Assembly (NCBI GenBank): GCA_039090855.1 | Contig: CM077025.1 | Location: forward strand, 98,250,489 to 98,314,488 | Direction of reading: 5' to 3' | DNA: 64,000 nt | From: Macrothele yani | Lineage: Eukaryota; Arthropoda; Arachnida; Araneae; Macrothelidae | Part shown: positions 53,761 to 64,000 of the stretch, piece by piece | Numbering within the stretch: the first letter of the stretch is position 1 | Layout of the letters: every line of letters starts with the position of its first letter | Translations under genes and position numbers: made by a program | Notes under the pieces: model-generated | Databases searched by the model: none | The model's input: only the letters and a program-made list of their open reading frames with translations | What the model was told of the DNA's origin: nothing

Positions 53761-54480
53761 TACGCTTTCCAACCGTAGGTTGAAGAAGCGTATATGCTCC
53801 AGCTCTGTCCGTCCGTCTGTCCGCACGATAACTGGCGTAAAAATGAAATTTTAGTATGTGGTACGGGAACACCTGGGAAGGAACCCTATTGAAAGTTAAC
53901 GAAATGGGGTCAAAGGTCAGGACATAAGAGCGGGATCCATTCCACTGCTCTTATGCGTCATAACTAACGTAAAAAAGGTTCAATTTCGATTAAATTTTAG
54001 TATGTGGTAAGGGACCACCTGAGGACAAACCCTATTGAAAATTGGCGAAATGTGGGTCAAAGGTCAGGGCATAGGAGCGGAATCACTTCCATCGCCATTA
54101 TGCGTCATAACTTACTTAAAAATGTTTCGATTTGGATGAATGTTATTATGTTGTAGGGACCTGTCTGGGGACGAATCCTATTGAAAATGGGCGAAATGGG
54201 GTCAAAGGTTAGGACACAGAAGCGGGATCTATTCCATAGCCCTTATGCATCATAACTTACGTAAAATTGCTTCGATTGCGGCAAAACTTTATCATGTTAT
54301 TTCGGAGGTATACTGAACCAGTTCTGTTGAATATCATCGAAATGGGATCAAAGGTCAGAGCACAGGAGTGAGATTTATTCCACAGCAATTTTCCTCATAA
54401 CTTGAGTAATAGCTTGAGTATTGATTTCTAGTATGTTGGAAAGCGTATCATAATCAATGCATTGCATAATTTTACTAACT
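53761..54480 (+). mobile_element. HINE-like element with ~146 bp internal repeats, copy b
   Basis: Starts TACGCTTTCCAACCGTAGGT and ends TATGTTGGAAAGCGTATCAT plus a shared ~35 bp tail (ATGCATTGCATAATTTTACT). The repeat anchor (G/A)TCAAAGGTCAGG-like recurs at about 53909, 54056, 54201 and 54347. Confidence 0.7.
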
Positions 54481-54677
54481 TTTTCTTCTTCATGTTAGTC
54501 AAACATACTTGTGTATCAGATATACCTGAATATAGTGACAGCTGTAATGCACTTTATCAGGTGAGGATATACATATTAGTAAAAAAATTACTGGCAGTAC
54601 ACTGGAGTGTATATACGCGTGTGCAGTGCGTATCTCATAACTACAGTATCATAGCCCTTTTGTGCGAGAGATTTTTT

Positions 54678-55530
54678 TACGCTTTCCAACCGTAGGTTGA
54701 AGAAGCGTACATGGTACAGATTTGTCTGTCTGCCCATCTGTCCGTCCGCACGATAACTCGCGTAAAAATGGTTCGATTTCCATAAAATTTTAGTATGTGA
54801 TAGGGGACCACGTGGAAAGTAACCCTATGAAAATGGGCGACATGGGTCCAAAGGTTACGACATAGGAGTGGGATCCATTCCATTGCCATTATGCGTCATA
54901 ACTTGCGTAAAATGGTTTGAGTTCGATGAAATTTTAGAATGTGGTAGGGGACCACCTGGGGACGAATCCTATTGAAAGTGGGCGAAATGGGATCAAAGGT
55001 CAGGACATAGGAGCGGGATCTATTCCATTGCCCTTATGCACCATAACTTACGTAAAAATCGTTTGATTTCGATGAAATTTTGGTATGTGGTAGGGAACCA
55101 CATGGGAACGAATCCTGTTGAAAATGGGCGAAATTGGGTCAAAGGCCAGGACATAGGAGCAGGATCCATTCCATTGCTATTGTGCCGTCATAAGTTGCAT
55201 AAAAATGCTTCGATTGCGACAAAACATTATGTTGCTCCGGCGGTATAGTGAACCGGTTCTGTTGAATATCAACGAAATGGGGTTAAAGGTCATGGCACAG
55301 AAGCAAAATTTATTCCACAGCCATTAGGCTCATAATTTATTCCACAGCCATTATGCTCATAATTTATTCCACAGCCATTATGTTCATAATTTATTCCACA
55401 GCCATTATGCTCATAATTTATTCCATAGCCATTATGCTCATAATTTGAGTAATAACTTGAGTAATGATTTCTGGTACGTTGGAAAGGGGATCATGATCAG
55501 TACATTGCATGATTTTACTAACTTGTTAAT
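54678..55530 (+). mobile_element. HINE-like element with ~146 bp internal repeats, copy c
   Basis: Same start and internal repeats as copy b; the right end is eroded (TACGTTGGAAAGGGGATCAT) but the tail CATTGCATGATTTTACTAAC remains. Includes the 27 bp tandem below. Confidence 0.7.
55309..55445 (+). repeat. 27 bp tandem repeat, about five copies
   Basis: The unit CATAATTTATTCCACAGCCA plus TTATGCT is repeated with few changes inside HINE-like copy c. Confidence 0.9.
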
Positions 55531-56274
55531 AGTCGCGTTGGATGCAGGCACATTGTCGTGAAGAAAGAACCAGTCAGCTGACTCTGGCGTTTCTAATCTA
55601 ACGCACTGTGAATTCTTTTCAACAGTCTGATCATCACACTTCTGTAAAATTCAAAGTTAACTTCTCTCCTTCCTATAAAGATTATCTGCGAAGAACTTTT
55701 TGGAAATTAAAAAAAATATCGCCAGCGTAATATTGATTCGAGACTTCTGAAACCGAAGTTTATTAAGCTGCGGTGAATTTTGTCCAAGACTGATTTTTGT
55801 ATTTTTTTTTTTTTTGTTTCATTGTCGCCAGGATTTATCACCAGCATTGTAAAAAAATTCTGAAATTCATGAGCCACTTTCCATGATCCCTTTCGTAAAT
55901 TGACGAGCGTATTTCTGATACAACCTTTTCCGTAAAATGACGCAAAGAAACTTGAATTTCATAGATTTTCAGCACGCCAGGAAATTTCTGAATTTTCAGA
56001 AACCTTTCCGCAGTTCCTCTCGTATATTAACGGAAAAACTACGTTTTCATTTTTTCTGTTTCCATATGACGAAAACTTTCCCGCAATAAGAGAGATTCAC
56101 GGGAATACTTGAGGTTTGATTAACTGTTAAATTTCAATCGTCTGTTGAAGGATCTGATTTTGAAGTTCTGTACGGAGATCAAATAATGTTTATAGAGTAT
56201 ATCGCACGAATTTTTGTAATTGTGGAATAAAATGTTTCTTCTCCTCTTCCCTATCTTGTACACCGGCTATTATA
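55531..56274. other. No gene recognised
   Basis: AT-rich spacer without long frames. Confidence 0.5.
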
Positions 56275-57606
56275 CAGGGTGACTTAAAAATCCCCCGAAC
56301 TCTGAATTCAAATATTTCTAACACGAATATAGTGATGTATAATTATTTTTACATACTGTTATATTGACACTCATACTTACAGGTAACGGAAACCACTTTA
56401 CAAAAGATGCTGGAATTGTCCACCATTCTGTTGAAGACACAAATTCACTCGACGACACATGTTGGCGGATACTCTTTTCAGCGTGTTGGCTGGTATGTCC
56501 CTCACGGCTGTAATCATGTTGTTCAGCAGGTATTGTACCGTCTTAGGGTTGTTGTGGTAAACGGAGTCTTTTAGATAGCCCCACAAATAAAAGTCTGGAG
56601 GACTCAATTGAGACTGGTGAGCGAGGCGGCCAAAGTGTTTTCGAGATTAATCGATCGTGGAAGGACTCACAGAGCACCTTCATTGTGTCGTTTGATGTGT
56701 TGCACGTTCCTCCATCTTGTTGAAACCAACAGTAAAGTTCGTGTTCTTCCAGCATCGCTACAAATTGATGGATGATGTCTGCATACACAGCGTAATTTAC
56801 AGTTGTGTCGAAAAAAAAAAGATGGTTCTACAATTCGCCGTCTAGACATGGCGCACCACACTCCAACTTTCTGACAGTGATGTCCAACCTCATGCAATGC
56901 GTGTGGATTCTCCGCAGCCCATATGCGAGTGTTTTGGCTATTGACATATCCATTCAAATGAAACCATGCCTCGTCACTGAAAAAAGTGTTGTTAAGCTGG
57001 TTAGTCTCATTGTTGCGCGTGAAACTCTTAAACCATTGGCAGTAGGCAATGCGCTTTTCCGAGTCCAAAGGACGCAGCTCTTGCACTACTCGAATTCTCT
57101 ACGGCCGTAGCTTTAGACGTTTAGTAGCCCTCTGGCAGGCTGAATACGATGCCCTAACTCTTGACACAGCCACCGAAGTGACTTCCGAGGAGAGCGCTGC
57201 GGAGAAACGTGGTCGTCACCATGGACGACCGGCCGCTTTTAGGCTTAACCTGAACACTGCTTGTCACACGAAACCGGTTCACAAGGTTATACACAGTTGT
57301 TTTCCCTGATATAGGAGCATCAGGAAACTTCCTTTGAAAGAGCTGGATGCAACGTTGATAAGATTTTTCAGCAAAATAAACTTCTAACAAAGCGACTCTC
57401 TGTTCTTGCGTGAGACTCGTGGCTGACTGAACGTTACTGCTTGCCAGCGCCCGCATAAGCGTAGTATCACGTGGTGCTATCACGTGGCGCAGCTCGTTCC
57501 CCAAGGTCACACAAAACAGCCACAAGTAGCAATACTCGGATGTCTTTTATGGTTTTACAGCAAATACGTTTTCAAATATAGAGTTCGGGAACTTTTGAAT
57601 TACCCT
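56275..57606 (-). mobile_element. IS630/Tc1-mariner superfamily element (CAGGGTG termini)
   Basis: The left end CAGGGTGACTTAAAAATCCC and the right end (reverse complement CAGGGTAATTCAAAAGTTCC), followed inward by CGAACTCT, are inverted repeats with TA on both sides (56273-56274, 57607-57608). Confidence 0.88.
56398..57525 (-). pseudogene. IS630-type transposase (DUF4817-like N-terminus + DDE_3), frameshifted
   Basis: The N-terminal block (57525-57154) contains LTQEQRVALLEVYFAEKSYQ, KFPDAPISGKTTVYNLVNRF, a DUF4817-type DNA-binding helix set. The middle block (57086-56667) has NTFFSDEAWFHLNGYVNSQN with the first Asp and a VGVWCAMSR strand. The second Asp block reads WFQQDGGTCNTSN. The last block (56607-56398) has MSPPDFYLWGYLKDSVYHNN with the third Asp and the family tail QQNGGQFQHLL-stop. 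Two or three frameshifts separate the blocks; all catalytic residues are still recognisable. Confidence 0.88.
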
Positions 57607-58254
57607 GTATATTGTGTTACCGCAAGAAACCAGTTACTTAAATTTTTGTACAGGTGATGGTAAGATGTCTATGTATCAGTCTATAGAGTCCTTAAGACAA
57701 AAGCTATTATAGTTTTCAAGGGTAAAATTTATATTTATTTAGGAGTTTTGTGAAATAATACTATAAAGTAGTACATTTCATCTTTTTCTTAAAGATAATT
57801 GAAAGTTATTGTCAGTCTTAAAAGAGTTCCAAAGCATTCTGTTGCTTTGAAAAATCACTATGAAATACTTAATTTGTGGTAAGTCCTCTCACAGAAGAAA
57901 ATGAAATTTTTACAAACCCATTCAAAAAATAATAGACTCCAACAGAAAAAAAAAATGAATAACTCGCTCGTATTAACGGCAAAAATAATTTCATCATCGG
58001 GTAAAAAGACTTTTACTTTGAACTTTGACGATATTAGAGTGTGATATTGGAAACTCATCATCGTTTAAAAAGACTTTTACTTTTAACTTTGTCGATATTT
58101 TTTTTACTTTTAACTTTGTCGATATTTTTTATTCTTAACTTTGTCGATATTGGAGTCTCTACTAGAAGAGCGACCTGCTCCGAACCTTATGCTGAACATC
58201 TTCCCGCACTTCACAGAATCGCCTTTACCACCGAGAATTAACGTTGGATTGTGG
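57607..58254. other. No gene recognised; short tandem at 58065-58150
   Basis: TTTACTTTTAACTTTGTCGA plus TATTTT occurs three times in tandem at 58065-58150, with a looser relative near 58005-58030. Otherwise AT-rich. Confidence 0.6.
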
Positions 58255-58372
58255 TAGCACCAGAGATGGAAACGGGCCGATGGGTCGACAATTTCTTGCG
58301 GGTCAAATGATCGAGGTGTTACTGACCCGATTTCTACCCGGATTTATTTACGTTTCAGTTTTAGGTAAAAAA

Positions 58373-58390
58373 ATATATATATATATATAT
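58373..58390 (+). repeat. (AT)n microsatellite, left of RTE copy 2
   Basis: An AT run directly abuts the (TCA)n tail of the LINE; its partner lies at 61230-61271, so the LINE probably inserted into an AT microsatellite. Confidence 0.85.
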
Positions 58391-58391
58391 C

Positions 58392-61227
58392 ATCATCATC
58401 ATCATTGTCAACCATTATCAATCCACTGCTGGACGAAGGTCTCCCCAAGTTTCCTCCACAACGGTCTGTCTTGTGCCAGTCTCCTCCATGTCACTCCCGC
58501 ATACTTTCGAATTTCATCCACCCATCTTCCATGTGGTCTTCTTCTGGGTTTTTTCCTGTCCCTTGGAATCCAATCTAAAATTTCGGCTGTCCATCGATGG
58601 TCTGTTCTTCTGGCAGTATGTTCAGCCCATTGCCATTTCAGGGATTTAACTCTGATCATGATGTCTTCCACTCTTGTCATTTTTCGGATCCACGTGTTCC
58701 TCTTCTTATCTCTCCTGGTTACACCAAGCATGCACCTCTCCATACTTGTTTGAGTTGTCTGCAGCCTTTGTATGTCTCTTTTAGCTAAGGTCCACGTCTC
58801 TGCACCATACGTAAGCACTGGAAGGATGCATTGATCAAACACTTTTCTTTTAAGACATAATGGCATATTGCTCTTGAAAATTATGCTGTTTCTTCCAAAA
58901 GCTCTCAAGGCAAGTTTTGTACGCCGATTAATTTCTTCACCAATGTGACCCTCACTTGATATCTACTGTCCAAGATAAAGGTACGTGTCTGTTATCTCCA
59001 GCTTTTCTCCATCAATCGATAAATCTTCATTTCTTGTAAAAGCATTGTACATCACTTTTGTCTTCTGAAAGTTCATTTTTAATCCCACTTCTTTACTCTT
59101 GTCAGCAAGTTCCGGGATCATATTCTGTAGCTCTGATGGGGTAGTTGCAAAAATGATTATGTCATCAGCAAAACGAAGGTGGGTTAGATAATCTCCATTA
59201 ATCTTTATCCCTTTGTTTTCCCAGTTCAGTGATTGAAAGACATTTTCCAATGTGGCATTAAAGAGCTTCGGAGATATGGTGTCACCTTGTCTCACTCCTT
59301 TTCCAATTTTTATGTGTGTTGTATTTTCAAACATCCTCAATGTCACCTTTTTTATGTAGCAAGATCATTGTAGCGTTGTTCCAATCCTCAGGAATTTTCC
59401 CTTCATTAAGGCATCGAGTGAAAATTTGGGCGAGTACTGTTTCGATTTCTCCACTTGCTTCTTGTATGATGTCTACAGTAATTCCATCTTCTCCTGGAGC
59501 TTTTCCCCGCTTCATGTTCTTGATTGCATGTGCAACTTCTGCTGGAAGGACTGGAAGAACTCTGGTACTGGTACCTTTCATGATGTCTGGAGTACATGTA
59601 TCATCCCTTTCATATAATTTGGAGTAGAAATCTTTCACTCTTGTCAAAATTTCGCCTCTATTTCTTGTTACAGAACCATCTTCTTTTCTCAGTGCCATAA
59701 TCTGTTTTTTCCCCTTACTGAGATGTCCCTTTGCTATCTTTAGGCTTTGGTTGTTTTCAATTGCTTTCCTTACTAGTTCACAGTTGAATTTCCTTACGTC
59801 TTCAGTGATACTTTTTCGTACTGTCTTGCATAGCTCTATATATTCCACTTTGGAAGTCACATCTTCTTTAGTTGTCCTCATCACTCTTCTTTTTTGCATC
59901 AACATTTTGGTTTTTCCTGATAATTTGTTCACATGCAATTTGTTCTTAGACCCAGCTAATTTTGTTGCTGTTTCTATAAGAGCTTTGGTTACTTTTCTGT
60001 TAACTTTAGAAATATCCACTTCTTCCGATGTTAGGCCTTCTAAAGCAGAGAATCTGTTCTTCAGTTCCAATTTGAAGGTATTATGGTGTTTTTTAAGGTT
60101 GGTTATGTCAATACATTTTGTTTGTCTTATGAGGTTGCTACGTTCGAGTTTAGTGTTGAGGTGCATCTTACATCTCACCAATCTATGGTCACTGCCTGTG
60201 TTGAACTTGTTTAGCACATTGCAGTCTTCTATGACGAATTTTTTGTTACACATAATAAAATCAATTTCACTTGTCATCCCATTTGGATGTCTCCATGTCC
60301 ATTTCCTGTGTGGCTTTTTCTTGAAAAAGGAGTTCAAGATGAAAATCCCTTCTGCCTCTGCAAACTCTACCAGAGTATTTCCATGTTGGTTTCTGTTGCC
60401 GTGACCGAATTTACCTACTGAAGTTTCATTCTGTTGCCGTTGCTCTATTTTTGCATTGAAATCTCCCATAATTATCTTCAAGTGCTGCTTACCTTTATTA
60501 TTTAGATGACGAATTTCCTCATAAAATTCTTCAATTTCTTCTTCAGCATGACTTGTGGTGGGTGCATAAGTTTGAATGATCTGAGCCTGGTATCTTCTCG
60601 AGAGTTGGATAACGAGTCGTGCAGCTCTGTCAGAAGAACTTTCAACTTCTACAACTTTATCCTTCAGTTTCTTGTTTATTATAAATCCAACACCACTAGT
60701 TCTGCCAGTATCTGTCCCACGATAGTAGAAGAGATGTCCACTTTTCAGTTCGATGAGATCTTCTCCTTTTCTCCTTACCTCACTTAGCCCCACGGTGTCC
60801 CACTTGATCCTTTGTAGTTCCTCTTCCAATTCAAGAAGCCTTGAATCAGAAGATAGGGAGCGTCCGTTATACGTAGCCAAAGTCAGCATCAGATGGCAGC
60901 CTAGTCCGGTCCTCCGGGGATTCTTAGCACCCTCTGCCTTCATGTCGCACTGGCCGCTGCCTTGGCCAGGTACATTCCAGCTGCCGGAGACTGAGGGCCA
61001 AGATTTAAGTTGTGGAGTCATTTTGGAGGGGTTTGGCCATAACTCACCACGCTGGCCAAGCGGGTTGGTGAGTGTGGGATAGCATTTCCTCTAATCCCGA
61101 TGGTATAGTTATACCGCTATTGGCGGTCGTCAGAGCCCTTTAGTGGGAACAGGATGTACCACGAGAAGGCGGGGTTGACATTTGTCAAGGAGAGGCTGTG
61201 ATGTTACGCATCACCTGACCTTACATC

Positions 61228-61229
<2 letters not shown>
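58392..61229 (-). mobile_element. RTE-clade LINE, copy 2, with a ~347 bp internal deletion
   Basis: Same 5' start (GGATGTAAGGTCAGG) and (TGA)n tail as copy 1. Relative to copy 1, the stretch corresponding to 17152-17499 is missing, which removes the first RT motifs including motif A. Both flanks are AT microsatellites. Confidence 0.93.
58408..61021 (-). pseudogene. RTE LINE polyprotein, intact endonuclease, deleted RT
   Basis: The ATG at 61021 opens 564 codons without a stop: MTPQLKSWPSVSGSWNVPGQ, ATYNGRSLSSDSRLLE, VGLSEVRRKGEDL (catalytic Glu), QTYAPTTSHAEEEIEEFYEE, IMGDFNAKIEQRQQNE, SEIDFIMCNKKF and GSDHRLVRCKMHLN (catalytic Asp/His), so the APE endonuclease domain looks complete. The frame breaks at the deletion (KKGDIED then stop). 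RT resumes in another frame with GVRQGDTISPKLFNATLENV and LRFADDIIIF, hits TAG at 58961-58963 (Gln to stop) and continues to WIDNG-stop. It keeps WRRLAQDRPLWRKLGETF, which copy 1 lost in part. Confidence 0.93.

Positions 61230-61271
<42 letters not shown>
61230..61271 (+). repeat. (TA)n microsatellite, right of RTE copy 2
   Basis: About 21 TA dinucleotides. Confidence 0.95.
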
Positions 61272-61276
<5 letters not shown>

Positions 61277-61893
61277 GAACTTTTTAGTGGTCTTTGAAAT
61301 AATACTTCAGAGCTGTATGATCCAGGAACTTGCTGAGAAGGGTAAAGAAATGGAGTTAAAAATTAACCTTCGAAAGAAAGAACTGATGTACAAAAGTGAA
61401 GATTTATCGATTGAAAAGAAAAGCTGAAGATAACCAATTCCTACATTTACCTTGGGCAGCAGATATCTGGCAAAGGTTACATTTATGAAGAAATTAATTG
61501 GCGGAAAAAACTTGGACGAAGAGCTTTTGGAAGAAACGGTACAACGTTTAAGAGCAATATGCCATTATGTCTTAAAAGAAAAGTGTTTAATCAATGCATT
61601 CTTCCAACACTTATGTACGGAGTAGAGACTTAACTAAAAAAATAAAGCATGCAAAGACTGCAGTCAACTGAAAGAATCCTGGAGAGATGCATACTTGGTG
61701 TAACCAAGAAAGATAAAAAGAGGAACTCGTTGATAAGGAAAATGAAAAAAATGGAAGACATCATGATCAGAGTAAAATTCACGAAATGGCAAGGGGTTGG
61801 ACTTTTGCCAGAAGAACGGATCACCGATGGACAACCGAAATTTTAGACTGGATTCTAATTGATATAACGAAGTAAATTTCTCCGTCGTTTTTG

Positions 61894-61965
61894 GTCTACG
61901 CCGGGATTCGAACCCAAGGCCGCTTGTTCCGGAATAAGTCGCTCTACCAACTGAGCTACGCAGAC
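61894..61965 (-). tRNA. tRNA-like sequence in TRIM 3' LTR
   Basis: Acceptor GTCTGCG pairs fully with CGTAGAC (one G-T), D arm GCTCAGTTGGTAGAGC, anticodon-like stem CTTAT/ATAAG-type around TCCGGA-like loop, B box GGTTCGAATCCCGG. Confidence 0.6.
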
Positions 61966-62318
61966 TTTATTTTGATTCCTATCTGCCTTTATGTCGTGTG
62001 CGTCCTGCTGGCAGGTACGTCACATCTCCCCCCCCGAAAGAGGGCCGGGGGCATGGCCTACGGGTCAGCCGTGACCATGAATCGTTGCAGGCAGCCATCC
62101 ACTGTAGAACGTGCACTTGAGAACTCCCAGTCAATCTGCTGTGTGGAATGCAACATCACACATTTTTTTTTTTTTCGAAGCGCTGGAGAAGGAATTCTCT
62201 GATTTTTCCTGTCTCGCGGTGTGGAAATAACATCACACCAATGCGAGATTTTGAACGGCCGGGTCATCCGGATAGTTCGGGCGCCATTATAACGAAGTAA
62301 ATTTCTCCGTCATTTTTG

Positions 62319-62390
62319 GTCTACGCCGGGATTCGAACCCGAGTCCGCTTGTTCCGGAACAAGTCGCTCTACCAACTGAGCTACGCAGAC
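62319..62390 (-). tRNA. tRNA-like sequence in TRIM 5' LTR
   Basis: The best-formed copy: 7 bp acceptor, GCTC/GAGC D stem, CTTGT/ACAAG stem with loop TCCGGA, and GGGTTCGAATCCC T arm with 5 pairs. Confidence 0.65.
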
Positions 62391-62837
62391 TTTTATTCTG
62401 ATTCCTATCTGCCTTTATGTCGTGTGCGTCCTGCTGGCAGGTACGTCACAGGGACAGGAAAAGACCCAAAAGAAGAGCATGTGAGAGATAAGTGGATGGA
62501 GGGGATTGGCTCAAGACAGCCCGTTGTGGAAGAAACTTGGGGAGACCTTCATTCAGCAGTGGATTGATAATGATTGACGGTGATGATGATATATTCGAAT
62601 TTATAGCTCAAAGCGAATTTATTCGGGTCAGGCCGAGGTCCAAAATTTTTGACCCGTTTCCAACTCTGGATTGTGTTTCTTTTCCACACTTCACGCGCCA
62701 TTGCAGCTGTTAACGTGGTTATTTTCCTGCACCAACTTAACTCTTTAACCCGTTGGAACGAATTAACTAGGGTTAAGCAAAATGGGCTGAAATCAGCTCG
62801 AACGAATATATTCGTAGTCTAAGAAGTGGGAGAAACC

Positions 62838-63061
62838 AAGGCCGTCTAGAAAGCACAAGGCCATGAGGTTCAGAAATGAGTTTCCTCTTTCACTGACGTC
62901 ACGAGGAAATCGAGACTTCTGACTGGTTTCCAACGCTGCCGTGTGCGACGTCAAACACTACATCGACGTATCAGTCCGTGTTACATGAGAATAACGTCAC
63001 GAACGGAGGGAACTCATACTCTAAATGTCAAGGCCTTGTGTTTTCTAGACGGCCTTGGCCA
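62838..63061. mobile_element. MITE with ~27 bp terminal inverted repeats
   Basis: CCAAGGCCGTCTAGAAAGCA plus CAAGGCC at 62838-62864 is the inverted partner of GGCCTTGTGTTTTCTAGACG plus GCCTTGG at 63032-63058 (one mismatch). The 170 bp interior is non-coding. Confidence 0.8.
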
Positions 63062-63289
63062 AACACTGCTGAAACGAGTAAACCTGCGCATCAGAAAGTA
63101 TTGCTTTCCTCTTAGTTTTGTTATTCAAAGCGAGATTGACACTAATCCCTGCTGACATTACCTGCTAAAAGGAGAGGCGACAAAACTACAAGAGGAGAGA
63201 GAAGATATTTGAGTCACTTGTTTCTACACAGTGGCATGATGTCCGTTTAAAGGGGACTACCTCTTTTCCATCATGTCTTGAGTCATATT

Positions 63290-63716
63290 ATAACCAGGGC
63301 ATCAATGTTTGTCAGGAGTGAAGCTAGGTGATTAGGTGCGTATAGTGAATTGGAATTATCTTCTCTTTCGTTAAGTGTGTTTTTTCGCCACTTCTATGCA
63401 TCTGTGTCATTCTCTTACATCTCAGCGTCGCATCAGAGGGAAAGATAGATTTATGGGTTTCTTCGGAATACGAGGGTGGAATTGGATAACGATGTGAGAG
63501 GGGTCACTGAGGAGTCCAAAAAGGAGCATCTGCGTCTTCCAACAAGCGGACGCTCTTTATCTCGGATGTGACGCTGAGAAGTGAGAGCCAGTTCCATTGA
63601 CGCAGCTGCATAGAAATGGCGAAGAAAAGCAATAACGAAAGAGAAGATGATTCCAATTCACTCTAGTCAAAATGGTACCTAACGTCACTCCTGACAAATA
63701 TTGATGCCCAGGTAAC
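63290..63716. mobile_element. Foldback MITE with ~150 bp inverted arms
   Basis: The left arm CCAGGGCATCAATGTTTGTC, GTGAATTGGAATTATCTTCT, TCTTTCGTTA, TCAGCGTCGCATC is mirrored on the right (GGGCATCAATATTTGTCAGG, GTGAATTGGAATCATCTTCT and so on, in reverse complement ending near 63711) with small indels. Confidence 0.82.
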
Positions 63717-64000
63717 AACGCATCAGAGAATAAAAGACTAAAAGGCAGTGCTTATCACCATTGAAAGGCTTGTGGTCGGTGCTACTGAGATGGGAAGGGG
63801 AAGGGAAAAGGAATCGTTTTGTCGTAGCTTTCGTAAAACTCGGCCGCTATGTGAACATTTCTGTTTGGGGAAGCACAGACAATTTTGGGCACCATTTGGT
63901 CTATGTGCATCGGTCGCTTAAAGGGTTATAAACACGACTTTCCAGTAGGACTGCTTTGTGTACGCTTCTGAAACTCGGAACTGAGCAAGTGAAGATTTGA
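63717..64000. other. No gene recognised
   Basis: Non-coding sequence to the right edge. Confidence 0.45.

Larger units (their letters stand above)
61863..62450 (-). mobile_element. TRIM-like miniature LTR element, single-unit form, with tRNA-like sequence in each LTR
   Basis: Two ~163 bp LTRs (62450-62288 and 62024-61863 reading minus) flank ~263 bp. The 5' LTR runs TGTGACGTACC to TTATA, then one base, then TGGCGCCCGAAC (primer-binding site, 62286-62275). The interior ends GGGGGGGGAGA, a polypurine tract abutting the 3' LTR. The interior has an A-run near 62170 but no coding frame. The target duplication is not clear; six or seven unexplained bases lie at the 61856-61862 border. Confidence 0.82.
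61272..62590 (+). mobile_element. RTE LINE copy 3, 3' half, split by a TRIM
   Basis: From TCAGAGCTGTATGATCCAGG it parallels copy 1 from about 17690 (LYLGQQIS, AFGRN, FKSNMPLCLKRKVFNQCILP, TRRD-like region) with many stops. At 61862 it is interrupted by the TRIM at 61863-62450 and resumes GGGACAGGAAAAGACCC, ending CAGCAGTGGATTGATAATGA plus a short TGATGATGAT tail. Older than copies 1 and 2. Confidence 0.85.
58255..62668 (+). mobile_element. hAT-type termini (GGAAACGGGTC family) enclosing RTE copies and a TRIM
   Basis: The left terminus CAGAGATGGAAACGGGCC (58261) and the right terminus (reverse complement CAGAGTTGGAAACGGGTC, ending 62668) match the ends of the element at 11709-13171, and the first ~100 bp inside the left end match that element's right end. 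GATTGTGG (58247-58254) and GATTGTGT (62669-62676) could be its 8 bp duplication if six extra bases belong to the left end. The interior is almost wholly later insertions. Confidence 0.55.

Noticed and set aside
59751..60404. 217-codon plus-strand ORF
   Set aside because: It is antisense to the RTE LINE ORF and has no features of its own; the same applies to 16083-16703 on minus.

Overview
This window is eukaryotic, repeat-dense intergenic DNA, most likely from an arthropod. I lean towards a chelicerate because of the mix of Tc1 families, an RTE LINE ending in a (TGA)n tail, SINEs and hAT relics, but the sequence does not settle it. I found no intact host gene. Possible host-related sequence is limited to one 50-codon exon candidate (48893-49042, minus) and a decayed fragment of a gene family I remember as widespread in arthropods (33055-33645, minus). 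Nearly all other coding-like sequence is transposase, reverse transcriptase or gag-like pseudogenes with stops and frameshifts.

Layout. 1-450: partial ORF open to the left edge, possibly env-like. 2.9-4.3 kb: satellite of ~150 bp monomers in a ~455 bp three-monomer repeat, seen again at 27.4-28.3 kb. 4.7-6.1 kb: Tc1 relic. 6.5-7.9 kb: hAT relic with an 8 bp target duplication beside an RTE fragment. 11.7-13.2 kb: second hAT relic with a perfect 8 bp duplication. 13.2-14.3 kb: TTAA-flanked foldback array. 14.65-19.07 kb: Tc1 split by a near full-length RTE LINE. 19.8-21.0 kb: Tc1. 21.4-22.2 kb: three tRNA-derived SINEs. 22.4-23.2 kb: ~26 bp minisatellite. 25.5-26.9 kb: HINE-like element followed by an 80 bp satellite. 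28.4-32.2 kb: Tc1 split by an internally deleted non-LTR retrotransposon. 32.5-33.1 kb: palindrome with tRNA-like cores. 34.5-36.8 kb: Penelope-like fragment split by a Tc1. 39.2-42.3 kb: Tc1 carrying two stacked SINEs and a miniature LTR element. 42.7-44.2 kb: DDE gene fragment split by a hAT that itself holds a TTAA MITE. 44.5-45.7 kb: Tc1. 50.2-51.7 kb: 350 bp tRNA-like units in a foldback array. 51.7-53.0 kb: mariner. 53.8-55.5 kb: two more HINE-like copies. 56.3-57.6 kb: IS630-type element. 58.3-62.7 kb: hAT-type termini enclosing two RTE copies and another miniature LTR element. 62.8-63.7 kb: two MITEs.

Most interesting system: a miniature LTR retroelement (TRIM-like) at 40877-41885 and 61863-62450, with a related solo LTR at 37348-37497. 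Read on the minus strand it has ~163 bp LTRs starting TGTGACG, a 12-nt primer-binding site of the tRNA-Lys type one base after the LTR, ~250 bp of non-coding interior, a G-rich polypurine tract abutting the next LTR, and a 4 bp target duplication (GCTG) at 40.9 kb. Each LTR contains a complete tRNA-like cloverleaf with A and B boxes. Comparison with the diverged solo LTR shows compensatory changes in the stems, which suggests the RNA fold was selected. This resembles the 5S-carrying Cassandra TRIMs of plants, with a tRNA in place of 5S.

The nesting also gives a relative chronology: several Tc1 families are the oldest layer, later hit by RTE, non-LTR, SINE and TRIM insertions.
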